From positions 992,001 to 1,056,000 of the forward strand of contig NC_135053.1 of assembly GCF_051014685.1 (NCBI RefSeq): a stretch of DNA of 64,000 nucleotides, written 5' to 3'. The translations under genes and the position numbers were made by a program. Source of the DNA: Ptiloglossa arizonensis (taxonomy: Eukaryota; Arthropoda; Insecta; Hymenoptera; Colletidae). Shown piece after piece: positions 22,482-33,647 of the stretch. The stretch's first letter is position 1, and every line of letters starts with the position of its first letter. The notes under the pieces were generated by a model. That model saw nothing but the letters and a program-made list of their open reading frames with translations. It ran no database searches and was not told the origin of the DNA.

Positions 22482-23046
22482 CAGTGGGTGATCAAATTAA
22501 TACGAATACCGTGAAACTACTGCTTACTCGAAATTTAATCAAGGATAGAATTGAAAATGTACTTAATTCACAGCAACGTCTTGTAACTATTTTAAAGCTT
22601 TTACAATAAGAAAAAATATATCGCGTCAATATTTAGTCGCGCTACCTTTCTCACCTACAATTGCCTGATCACATCCCTGCATGCTTTTGATATATTTTTT
22701 ACAATTTTTTTTTTATATTTCTGGGTCACGATATCATATGGATATCACTTTCTCAATCGATTAATGTTTGTTGCATATCGATGCAAAGTGTGGTATAGTC
22801 AAACACATACATGCGCGACTTACGTATATATGAATATTTGGGTATGGAAATATATATATATGTATATTTTTTTTTTATTGCGAAAGCTTTAAAATAATAG
22901 GAAAAAATTGTTCTAAATATAACAATACTGTTTTTAAAAAAAAGAACCAAAGTATCGTTTACAAGAGCATTTTCAATTCCATTTTTGATCGAACTTCAAA
23001 TAAGTAATAGATTGTAAGTGTTCGTAATAATTTTATTATCCATAAT
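22482..23046 (-). mobile_element. Decayed, internally deleted Tc1-family transposon
   Basis: The left end reads CAGTGGGTGATCAAATTAAT then ACGAATACC. The right end, at about 23013-23046, is a diverged inverted copy (GTGTTCGTAATAATTTTATT then ATCCA). A TA dinucleotide lies close to the left end. About 565 bp remain of an element that is normally 1.6 kb or more. The minus strand carries the transposase C-terminus (separate entry). Poly(A/T) runs and an (AT)n tract show heavy decay. Confidence 0.75.
22626..22705 (-). pseudogene. Tc1-family transposase, C-terminal fragment
   Basis: On the minus strand the frame ending at the TGA at 22626-22628 reads CKKYIKSMQGCDQAIVGEKG and then SATKY-stop. Tc1-like DDE transposases typically end in a motif such as LIKSMPRRCQAVI followed by a glycine-rich stretch and TKY, so the match is specific. 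Upstream, the frame meets a stop in an A-rich run at about 22710. None of the DDE catalytic residues is present. The stop lies about 145 bp inside the transposon end, as expected for a Tc1 element. Confidence 0.75.
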
Positions 23047-24545
23047 TTGTTTTATTACTGATTATACATGTATTTCAAATTCTTTACTATATCACTGGAT
23101 ACGTGTATTCCATGTGCACTAATAGACGTTCATTCGTTGTAACAAATTTATACTTCAAACTGTATTCGCAACAGTTTGCACATATATATCGAATAAAAGT
23201 TGTACTATTTTATCGTACCTTCCTTAATTCCTAAATAAAGTTGTGCAAACGGTATAATTGCGCAATACGAAAGTCTCTATGGATCCGAAAAATCCCATGT
23301 GTGGTACAACGAATGTTAAAGTTACTTTAGCAGAAAGAAATGAAGCTTCGTAACAGAAAAATTGATTCCATCGATTCGACTTGTCTTTCAAAGTCGCTCG
23401 TCTTCAAACTTTATTCTTAGCATCGCTTTGTACAATTTTTCTATAAAAGAGGGACACAAAATGATACACGTGTCTTCAAATTGTCTTAATTTTCGCGCGC
23501 GAACGGTACCGAACGCGATGTCGCTTTTCCAAAAGAAAGCTAGGCAGCGTTACGAAGAAAAGCAAACGCACGGGACCGAGTTGCATCGTCTATAACGTCT
23601 CCCTGACGCTTTGGTAATCCAATAATGCTCGCACTTCGAAAACTTTGGCTCTCTTGTAATCCGACTCTCGCCATCGTGGCACACGAGATCACTTTTGGTC
23701 CAAGTACGTACTCGACTTGCTTAAGTAGCGGTCGCCGCTAATCCCGTTGAAATTGAATTTCATATTTTTTAATCGTTCGCGTACGCTACACTCGGAACTC
23801 GATCTCTCGACGATTTCACACTCTAAAATGAGTCCAAAATATTACGCAACTTAATACGCGATCGCGAGGCAACTCTCTGCTCGATTCTATCCGAACACTG
23901 TTTTCGTGAAATTCAAGATCGACGAAGAAAATATCGTTGTTTGAGAATTGAAACTTGTCGGACGAAGAATACCGTGAAATTGGACGTTTATGAAATATTA
24001 ACTCTCGTGGATCAATGATGTCAAACACGCGGCCAAGTTCGAAAGATGATTCTATACCAAAATTATAAAGTATAAAATTATGTTCTAAAATATTGAAAAT
24101 TATTGCAAAAATACATTGTAAAGTAAAATTTAGATAATTTATCAAATTATTTCGAGACACTTTTCGTTCGAGGTCCGCGGACTCTCGAAAACTGCACTCG
24201 ATGGTCGGCGTTCGTATGTAAATTTTACACCACTGTTGCACATCGACAAAAAGTTCAATTTTAATCTATCAATGTGAATTACTTTGTATCAAAAATGTTT
24301 CAAACAGAGATTAAACCGTTCCGAGTGGAACACAATCTGGTGTAGTTAGTTTTTCTTTACGTATACGTGTACAGTTCGTAAGATGACATACGTTTCCTTA
24401 AACGGAGTCGTATAATTTTTAATGCACCGATAGATGCAGTTCATTATTTCCTACGATAAACTATCTATCTATTTACGTCGAAAAGTCATTTAGTAGATAT
24501 TATAATCTCAATATTGCAAAATGACATTAACACACCTGTCTGCAG
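23047..24545. other. AT-rich unique stretch, no gene recognised
   Basis: Frames at 23362-23595 (+) and 23816-24241 (-) have no domain that I know. Confidence 0.5.
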
Positions 24546-25210
24546 TCATATTCTCCAAATCGATAACGGACAATTTTTTTCTACAATAAAAGACAATAAA
24601 AGATATATCGTGTCGTGCGTTATTTTATCGAAAATTGTGCGAAATAGAACAAACGAATAGTTCGGGAGTAATTCGCTTTTATGGATTAAAACTGGACCCT
24701 CTGTTGAAACATTGAGAATTTTGCAAAACGATCGTGGATCCATTTTTCTTTTTTTTATATAATAATTGTAACAGTTTCAAACGATGGGTTTATTTTTTTA
24801 CGCGTTTAACAAAGGTAAAATTTGGAACAAGAATTTGGCAATTCTTTCGATCGTGTGTTCGTCGTGATTTTTTTCAAATCGACGCAACATCCAGCTTCCT
24901 GGTCGTCTCAAGCTTTCGTGAGTGTCGCGCAATAGTGACGATAGTAATGTATAGTGACACAGCAATCTCACTAGTCATACGACGGTCACTATCAACCATG
25001 GCCTTGCTTTTATCCACATCTACGACGATTGGCCGTTCCGGACAAATCGAATCTTCGACATCGAAATTTTCCTCTCTAAATTTACGCAATCACCATCAAC
25101 TTGTACAAAGCACAAATTTGTTCACAATTTTTTACCATATCCGAAGTAAAACTAGATTAAGCGTAAAAATGGTTCTTTTCGGTTATACTCGCATAAAAGA
25201 AGTTAGAGTA
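24546..25210 (-). pseudogene. Mariner-family transposase relic
   Basis: Mariner transposases cut and paste TA-flanked elements, using a paired helix-turn-helix domain and a DD34D catalytic core. The minus-strand frame 25089-24874 reads FREENFDVEDSICPERPIVV, then DKSKAMVDSDRRMTSEIAVS and ARHSRKLETTRKLDV. These match the mariner pattern RF..GDFDLEDAPRSGRP, DDRQTTREIAE and ISRHL.KLGKVKKLD. Just upstream, in another frame, NLCFVQVDGDC resembles the KICAVYGDDAV segment. Downstream, weak similarity (DRIAKFLFQIL; ELLPNY at 24546-24743) suggests the catalytic half, broken by stops and frameshifts. No intact DDD triad is visible. Terminal repeats were not found near the edges. Confidence 0.75.
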
Positions 25211-25949
25211 CAATTATAATAGTTTCTTTATCGCAACGACGAGTGAAATGTTTTCTCTTGCAGATTAGTGCAATGGTTTCCAAAATTATTGAAAGACGCT
25301 GTAAAAAAAATCTACGCTCAAGATAAGTGACAGGTTTGAACTCGAACGACTAATATATCAATAGAGAGGTTTAAATTATCCGTGTTTTTCTACATTAGTG
25401 GTTTTCTTTCGCAACACTCTTGGATAATAAAACGTCACCCTTACGAGTCACGCTCTCCGCTTTAGAAAACACGCATTAGCGCGTGAAGTTGATAACGGTT
25501 CGAATTTGTGTTACATATAAATACCTACTTCTCCGTTTTTATATTTCGAGTTACTTATTTCCGAGAGAAATCCAAAAAGAAAGTATCGAAAGTGTTACCA
25601 AGATATCTATTACTTGTACAAAAGAAGCATCCGATTTTACATACAAATATAGGATTCTTTATCGTAGGAACACGGTATCGATTTCTTCGAAGAAAAGAAT
25701 TTACCAAACGTAAATAAAAGTCAAGCACCAAGCGTTCTTAGGGTAAAATGCGTCAAATGGGAAGTCTGGTATCGGTTTTACGTGTTCGTGGGTTAAACAA
25801 CAAGATCGATTCATCCTTGAACATAAATACCTATACGTTTCTACTAAGCTTGTAAGCAACGTGAACTCGTACCGGTTCCCAAACACGGTCAATTTTAGGT
25901 TTCTTCTTTTCAATTTCTCCGACTCGTAACCATTTCCCAGCGAGACGAA
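25211..25949. other. AT-rich unique stretch, no gene recognised
   Basis: No gene or repeat recognised. Confidence 0.5.
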
Positions 25950-26222
25950 GAAGAATCAGGAAACGTCCGTTAAGACCGACGACCCCGATGGAGCGCGAAA
26001 CCACCCGAAAATATTCTCCCCTCGCGGAATTCATTTCGTTTTCATCGAACATCCGCTGCTTCCGCCACGAACGTTCTCTCCCGGGGCCTTAAGGACGCGC
26101 CACGACGAGAACGAATAAAACGATAAGTATCGCCGTCGCTTTCGCGCATCGAGCCGCCTCGATGCGCTCCACGGTCGAAAAGGAAACGGACAAACCGAGA
26201 GAAAACTAAAGAGAGGGGGGAC

Positions 26223-26254
<32 letters not shown>

Positions 26255-26550
26255 GGAGAAGCAGGGAGTATAAAACACCGCGGGGGAGGAGGAACAAAAA
26301 GCGGCAAGAAGAAGGACGCAAGAGGACGAAAGAGAGGGAACGGGACGGAGATAGCGCAGGCATGCAACAAAAGTACTTAGATACGACGACGCGATATCGT
26401 GTCCTCGTGTATGCGCACACGTGTAAATACACACGCGTTCTTCGTTCGCTGGTACCCGCGCGGTGGGTGCGGCAGCGTAGAGGGGGAAGGGGTGGTGGAA
26501 AAAGGCGGGAGAACAACAGTCAAAGGAGTGGGGAGAAAGGAAGACCGAGA

Positions 26551-26554
<4 letters not shown>

Positions 26555-26616
<62 letters not shown>
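26555..26616 (+). repeat. (GA)31 microsatellite
   Basis: Uninterrupted GA dinucleotides over about 62 bp. Confidence 0.98.
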
Positions 26617-26617
<1 letters not shown>

Positions 26618-26900
26618 GCGGAGCGCATCGCGGCTAAAGAACGAGAGGGACGGAAGGAGAGGAGTGAAGAAGTTACGAACAGAAGAGGAGAGAAGGAGAA
26701 ACGGTGCGTTCACGCACGTATTTACCGTGCCCGCTCGTTTTGTACACGAGTAGCGTGTCGTGTGTACGGTGTGGGAGGCGCTTGAATCCAAGCCCTCCTA
26801 CACCGAAGAAAACGGTGAACGAAGAATCCACCGTAGGCGTGTGTGCACGCACGCACCCACGCAGCCACAAACCCACGTGTTGTGCATACACTGACCGCGG

Positions 26901-26902
<2 letters not shown>

Positions 26903-26954
<52 letters not shown>
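26903..26954 (+). repeat. (TC)26 microsatellite
   Basis: Uninterrupted TC dinucleotides over about 52 bp. It is the complement of the GA tract 287 bp upstream. Confidence 0.98.
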
Positions 26955-26956
<2 letters not shown>

Positions 26957-27800
26957 TCTCTCCGTCGTTCGCGTCGTATCTCGCGCACCCTTCTGGACGT
27001 TTTATCTTACTCGGTCACGTACCGCTTCCCTCGTCTTTCTTCTCCTCTATCCGCGACCGAGTCCTCTATCAGCCTCGCTGTTTCACTCCGTTCTATATCC
27101 CGCGTGCTCTATCTCCCGTACCCTGGTGCATATCCCCCCCCCGGGCGCAACCACGCGGCACGCACGCATTCTTCCTTTCTTTGCTCGGTTACTTATCCTT
27201 GCCTGCGCAACTTCTTTCCCGTTTACTCTTTCGTTAACTCGATCGTCGTCGGGCGTCCTCGTCGTTCACGCGCGGTCGCCGTGGTCCCTCTCTCTCGCGC
27301 GCGTTCTTCTAGGCCTCGGGTCGACCGACTCGTTTGCTCTCTCGCGGTCTCCCCGTGTTCTTTTTTCCCTACGGTTCAGTTTCTCGGTCCGTCTATGCGT
27401 TCGTCTCTTGGGCTCTCTAACGGGCATGCGTAACCTTCGCCGAGCGACGGAGGCCGGCTGTCAGTGGGACACATGTGTCGTGTTTTTATTCTATCGCCAG
27501 CAGACTATACTTATCCAGGACCACGCGATGCGAACGGTTAGAGCGTGCAGGTCTAACTGGCAGGCGCTTGCGAGTCGTACGCGGCGTTCTGCACGTATAA
27601 ACGCCGACGTCGCGGATGGAAGTGCAATCGAGGCGGTAATTGCTAATGCCAATCCCGATCGATTTTCGACGTTCGTGCGCGTATCGAATTCTAACCTCTT
27701 GGACGCAATTCCGAGAGACCGGGAATCTCCCTTTGGAGATTCGTCTACCGATCCGACGATGATTGCGAACGACGGATCAATGACGCGTTAATTCGACGCT

Positions 27801-28663
27801 TGATGTCCAACGCCGAGAATTTCTGGAAAAAGTTAGACGCAACGACCTCGGTTCGAGAATTTTACACATGGAAACGTTTTTCTCGCTTTTCTCGTGCCCC
27901 CTGTTCGAAACAATTGGAAAACTATAATATCGAAGACTTTTAACCCGGCGGTGCGCGCCTGCGCGCGCGTCTCTCGATTCTTCGCAAATCTCTCCGATAC
28001 AACGTGTTACGTACATGCTCGATAACCGTACGCGAATCGATAATTATTTAAAATAAAAACGAAGGAAAAGTGCAAAATATTCTTTTTCGCTATTTTCTTT
28101 GCGTTTCCAGCTTCGTTTTTCTCTGGGTAAGCAGAATGAAAAACCGCCTTCGTTCTTTGCAATTTCGCAACGTTTCGTGCATTTCGTTCCGGTACACGTG
28201 CGCGTACTACACATTTTGTATCGTAAATCCGCGAAGATACCGAGTATGCCGTACTCCTGTTTCCATTTTCACCCGTCAAAGCAGACTTTTTCAGAATATC
28301 GACCGAAATTAAGCAAAAACAATACGAATCTCTGCGCGTAGTTTTTAAAACGGTATGCATCTCGTATCGATCGCAATTTTAACTCCGTTTAATATACAAG
28401 GTAACCCGTCATGGACGGTGCAACGAGGAGCAGGCTATTCTACGTATGTGCAAAAATAAAGGGAAACTCGAAAAAATTGAACCTGTCAACCTATATGTAC
28501 ACCCTACCTTAAAATTCATAATTTCGCACACGAGTATCGTGTAAACTATCTACGCAACGTTCTACGATATATATGTATTATAATGTATATCATAGAAACA
28601 CGACCGAAAACCGGTTTAAAATCCAAGCCCGAAAAATCTCTCTCCAGTTGGTGTTAAACGATC
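27801..28663. other. Unique stretch, no gene recognised
   Basis: No gene recognised. A possible element end, TATACAAGGTAACCCGTC, lies at 28392-28409. Confidence 0.5.
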
Positions 28664-29344
28664 GTGGTTCTCGCACATAGCGACATTAGACTACATCGCT
28701 CGGTAAATATGATTCATTTTCGAACCGTACGGCAATCGGTGAAGGTCACCGGTTACCTCAACAGTACCGATCCATCTATACGAAAGAACATAAAAAATAA
28801 ACAACGAAGCACGTTCGTCCGGAACTTTTGCGATACGATTGATCGCGAAAGAAGGATCGTGCCTGTGATCGTGTTTCGTCGTATTAAAATTGATAACCAA
28901 CGAAACGGTTTCGTAAATATATTCATCGATCGTAAAACTCGACCAAAAGGACTTCTGCGGGAGACCCGAAACGAACGAGAAGCATCGCGTTACTCTCGGT
29001 TTTGCGGTAGCACCGTAAGTACAGGTAGGACAACTCCGACAAAGTGTTGGCTGGCTGGCGGCGTTCACCGTCACATTGTATATCCGTACGTATCGAATTT
29101 CCCACACAAGCACGCGTGGAAATGCAAGTACGTTGCGACGCATAACAAATGGGGAGAGGATCGAAGAACTCGCGACTGCGAGGATTATCACGAGCACCAC
29201 GTGTACCACGAAGGTTTCCCGATTCCCGACTATATCCATCCGAACTGTTCGGAACGCTCGCGAATCACCTCGATCATCGACGCGAGCCCAGAAACTCGCG
29301 TTCAATCACAAAAAATTTTCACCAAGAAACGCTCCCGTCCTTGA
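28664..29344 (+). other. Longest non-repetitive open frame (226 codons), unsupported
   Basis: Open from ATG at 28664 to a stop at 29342-29344. The product would be basic, with a His/Tyr/Cys-rich stretch (KCKYVATHNKWGEDR, HEHHVYHEGFPIPDY), and has no domain or signal that I recognise. A minus-strand frame of 204 codons (28691-29305) lies over the same DNA, which argues that stop-poor composition keeps both strands open. If it is real it is an orphan gene. I think it more likely to be chance. Confidence 0.15.
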
Positions 29345-29460
29345 GTTTTCCGCAAACGTTCCAAAAATACCACGATTTCTCGCGGTTGCGCAGCTCGGGC
29401 GATCTGCACGTTCGTAGGTACCCAATCATGGGCGTTAAAACCGATTTTGTTTTGTTTTTC

Positions 29461-29481
29461 TTTTTTTTTTTTTTTTTTTTT
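29461..29481 (+). repeat. Poly(T) tract, 21 bp
   Basis: Uninterrupted T run after TTTTGTTTTTC. It could be the 3' tail of a minus-strand retrocopy, but no retrocopy body is recognisable beside it. Confidence 0.95.
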
Positions 29482-31027
29482 CGACGCAGATAACACAACC
29501 GTGGGTGCAAAACTATTTATCCTTGTTGAAATTTTGTATCTCGGCACAGATTCGTGCAATTGATTTACATTTGCGATTACTTATAGGGAAGTTCAAAGAC
29601 AACGATCTCTATTCTCGAAATGGTAGATCGGTCAATTTTCTTTTTCTATTTGCAATATTTGGTAGAGTTTTTATTTACGAAATTTAATTGAATTTAACGC
29701 GTCGATCGATGAAAATTAAAGTACAGGGAAGTGGAGGATACGTCTAAGGTTTTATATTATAGTTTGTTTCTACTCGTTCTGATCACTCTGTGTATACATA
29801 GATAAAAGAAATGTGTATGCACAACTCGAATTATCGTTGTTTCTCGAGTTAATTAATTTACTTAATTTCACTCGATTGTTTACAATTCAATGTATCGATA
29901 TTTGTGTGTACAAATATAACTGTTCGTCTGTAGCAAACCAAGGTCTTCCAACTAATAGATTGTACGTTTCTTATTCAACTTCTTTAATCGTTTAAATTCC
30001 GATTCGTGCTCCAAAACACTACCCTAAAGTGTGTCTTGTCCTCTTATTCTATTTTAAAATCTTGAAAAATCCAAACTCCCTCGGAAGAAACAATCGAACT
30101 CTAAATCATTACGAGTTCGTTTCTGTAGGTTGTTTAAAAAACAGGGTTATAAACTAGCACGTTTTATAAAGTTTATTCGAATAAACAAAAGAGTCTTAAC
30201 GAATACGCAAGCCAAAACTAATATTTGTCGATATATAGAAACTCTCTGTGTTACTTCTACAGCGAATGTCCTTCATCGTTGCTCGAGTCTCGATAAGTGT
30301 ATCTCGATTCAGACGAGTGCAACGAGCTCTATAAATTTTAACCTGTGCATCTTTATTGTGTTACCATCGAACTTCAAAATCGTTATTATTTTTATACCGA
30401 CCCTGTACAATTTCTTAATTGTACGCGAAAGAATAATACATTGCGTTACGTTCGATGACTTGCTGTAAAAAAGGATCGAAACCTTGTGTATAATTTGCGG
30501 GGAAAAATAGCATCGTCGATATAAATAAAGCAGTAACATAGTACGCTATATTGGTTTCCGATTACGATGACTACAACCTCGCAACAACGATGAATCTTCT
30601 CTCGAAGTTGATCATTGAAGTTTACGGAAATTAAACTGAGATCTGGAACACCGAGGTTTTTCTTTTTTTTCTTTTTATTTTCAACCGGACCGATGTCGCG
30701 GTTTAATTAAACGTTGTGAATTAACGGAGCAAGTAATACAGGGATTGACACGGTGCCGATATAACTTCGTTGGTAATAACAATGGTATCGATTCGTTGTT
30801 TCGCTCACTTTTTCGGTTTCCATTTTACATGAGCTACTACCGACTTTCCGCGACCTCTAATTAAAATCGTTTACGTCTGTCGACTGTTTACGCTCGCTAA
30901 CCGGTTATTTTCGTTAGCAATGGAAAATTGCGGTTAGTCGTTGCAGCGAGACAAACGGATTAGTCGTTTTCACGCAAAACTAACACATTAAAGTTAAAAA
31001 TTTTGATCGCGAGGGACGAGTATCGCG
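29482..31027. other. AT-rich unique stretch, no gene recognised
   Basis: No gene or repeat recognised. Confidence 0.5.
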
Positions 31028-31350
31028 AAAAGAGACAACACACCGTGAAAATGTTTGAGACGAAATTCATTTCGACAACTGACTCGATAATGAAAATGCC
31101 AAATTAAAGCTGGATAATTTTTTTTGCAAAAAGAGGCAACACACCATGGATAAGTATAAAGAAGACAAAGATCATTTTCTAATGCACCGTGACTCGAAAT
31201 ATATATGCATCAACAAAGTGCGTGACTTACCGATGAAAATAAGAAATTAATATTGAACAAATTTCTACAACGGTTATCGCAAAAAGAGGCAACGTAAGAG
31301 ACATAAGTTCAAGACGAAGATCATTTTCCAATGCACGATAACTCGAAATA
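31028..31350. repeat. Degenerate tandem repeat, three units
   Basis: AAAAGAGRCAACACACC or close variants occur at 31028, 31129 and 31282. GATCATTTTCYAATGCACSRTRACTCGAAAT occurs in the second and third units. Spacing is uneven (about 102 and 152 bp). Confidence 0.7.
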
Positions 31351-32766
31351 CCGAACGGTAAGGTAATACGGACAACGGCACGGTCTCCGATCGATAGCGT
31401 ACAATGTTGATATAAAACTGCACAGTAAAAATTCAGTGGTAACATAGATATACACTGCTACTCAACGATACAATGCTCGTTGAGCGTTAATATACGTACA
31501 TATGTAGAAACGAACCGGTAAAAATACAGAAACAGAATGTCTACTAGACATTCTAAATTATTACATCTACAGAAATACAAATACGAGGTACGCTACTTCA
31601 CCGACGTGTAATACAATAAATCTTATAACACGTCGTAGTCCGTTAAATATCTATTATTCGAAATACACATTTGTTATTCGATTTATTTACGACCACGGAC
31701 TTTATCCCTAAATTTACGTTTCAATTTCCATCGTACTTAAATTATTGCCCGATTATTCGTAAAGATGAGTATCCAATACTTGTAATCGGAAACGAACTAA
31801 GGAAACTAAGAAAATTATCTTTTCTTTTTTTTTTAAATTATACTTTTCAAATCCGATACAATACGAATCGATACCTTGGTTTCTTCTCGTTTTTCATCAG
31901 TTCCTTTTTCTGTTACTATGGAAATTCAACCGACTCGTCACCTTGTCCTACGAGTTGTCCCAAGTTCGTACACCCTTCCGCGACATTCTGCTACACACAC
32001 CGATTTCGCAACGCATAAACTCTTACATACTTGAATTTCTATGCGAGTTTCGCATTGTAAATTTCTATAGACGCTACAGTTCCCCACATTTATAACCACG
32101 AAGAAAAATATGTTTCGTTTGCGTCTGTGAAGAACCTTTACGTTCCTAAGGATCGAAACGTTCAATTTGTAAAAGAAACCGACATCTTCTACACTGTATC
32201 GACTTCGAAAGAACATCTCTCTGACGAAAATACACGAACCGCGGCGAACTTTGGTGAAATCTTTGCGAGGAGCAAGAAAGGAATCGCGTGTGCGGGAAAC
32301 GAAACCGACTCTTTCTCGTGCGCGCGCAGCATTGGCAATCTGTCGGTGAGAATCTTTTCCTGAATTCAAAAACGATCGTTACTTCTCGAGAGCCGAGCGT
32401 TGCTTCGAAGCGGAAACGAAGACGAAAAGGAAAAGTCATGATCGAAACAAACGGGTGAAAAAGAGACGGAGCTCTCAGTGATACTGCTCCAGAGCTCGAG
32501 GTTCAAAGTCGCGCGATACGTCGAGCTCGTGTTTCGCGAGAAAGACGACGATACTAAGTTCAATTCGGTGAAATAAAAGCGGTGTTTGTACACGGAATGT
32601 AACATGCTTCGGCTCGCAGCCACGATGTTTGCGCCCGTTTAAATAGACGTCGTGTTAACCGTCTTAAAATGTTTTTAATTAACGCGAGAGTTCTAACGTT
32701 CGGAGCGGAGCTTTGCTGCTTAAACGCTTACTGTCGCCAAGTTTCGAGACACTCTATCGAAATATA
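31351..32766. other. Unique stretch, no gene recognised
   Basis: Overlapping frames on both strands at 31938-32439 have no domain. Confidence 0.5.
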
Positions 32767-33647
32767 CAGGGTGTACCCGAATAACACGTAAACGCGGGAT
32801 GCAGACGATTCCTTATGAAAATATAAGGGAAACGAGAAGAGTAAAATTGTTTCGATTTCGGCTTCGTTTTCGAGATAATCAAGTTTGAAGATTCACTTCG
32901 CGTTATTCGCATTTACGACTAACAAGGAGAGTGCGAGGCCTTGGGATCACCGATTTAGTTCAAATTTTGCAGAATACTACGACACTTCAACTTTAAACAA
33001 TTGTAAATACACGAACGAGTCGACCGATCTACGCGAGTCGAAACTTCACGCGTGTTCATCAAAGAGTAGTACCATCTTTAGAAAACTAAAACGACGAACC
33101 TAATAGTGACATTTCTTATCGAACGACAAAACTTATCGAGCAACCTATTAAATCGGTGACCTCGAGACTTTGCAATCACCTTGTAAGGTACGATTCGCTC
33201 GTCAATGTATAGTGTCTATCGTGTTTGTGAACAATGTTTCACGACTCTTGGTATGTTTCTGGAATCGTTGGTACTTCGTGAACACTCAATTTTCTATAGT
33301 TTACCACGATGACTTGTACGAATCAGGAATACATTAATATAATCCGAGCTTTGAACTTGAAATTTATCCGCTACCATTCGATATTACAGAGAACTATATC
33401 CTAATCGGAGGGTTCCTGATCGAAGAACAGTACAAAGAATGGAGAGAAGTTTTTTGGAAAATGATTCTTTTCAACCGCAGCGACGAAATTATGATCCAGC
33501 AAAGTTCCAACGCGAAGTAAATCTTCAAACTTGATTATCTCAAAAACGAAGTCGAAATCGACAAAATTGTATTCTTTTTATTTTTCTTCTTTTTTTCATA
33601 AAGAATCACCTTCGGTCGGCTTTTACGTGTTATTCGAGAACATCCTG
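32767..33647. mobile_element. TIR transposon with ~140-bp terminal repeats
   Basis: The left arm (32767-~32910) begins CAGGGTGTACCCGAATAACA then CGTAA. The reverse complement of the right arm (~33508-33647) begins CAGGATGTTCTCGAATAACA then CGTAA. Both arms share TTCGTTTTYGAGATAATCAA and GTTTGAAGATTYACTTCGCG. TATA flanks both ends (32763-32766 and 33648-33651), consistent with a TA or TATA target duplication. The interior holds a mariner MITE and no transposase. The CAGGGTG ends resemble those of the foldback at 42691-43170. Confidence 0.85.
32955..33145 (+). mobile_element. Mariner MITE nested in the TIR element
   Basis: The right end, CGACAAAACTTATCGAGCAACC followed by TA, and the interior (ACTTCACGCGTGTTCATC, AGTAGTACCATCTTTAGAAA) match the copy at 37007-37217. 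The left terminal repeat is badly decayed. Confidence 0.75.

Larger units (their letters stand above)
25950..27800. promoter_or_regulatory. GC-richer, promoter-like block with GA/CT tracts
   Basis: This block is GC-rich against AT-rich flanks. It contains (GA)n at 26222-26256 and 26555-26616, (CT)n at 26903-26954, a C9 run at 27134-27142, and dense CACGTG and CGCACG words. GA tracts bind GAGA factor and CLAMP in Drosophila promoters (established knowledge). Here the promoter role is inferred from composition alone. Long frames (26042-26791 minus, 26704-27237 and 26843-27433 plus) translate mainly as Ser-Leu or Arg-Glu dipeptide repeats and are not genes. Confidence 0.4.

Noticed and set aside
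26042..26791. Longest open frame in the window (249 codons, minus)
   Set aside because: Much of it is Ser-Leu dipeptide repeat from the GA tracts, with overlapping Arg-Glu frames on the other strand; no domain.
28392..28480. Element end of the CAGGGTG type (TATACAAGGTAACCCGTC)
   Set aside because: Only the first few bases resemble the family and no inverted partner was found.
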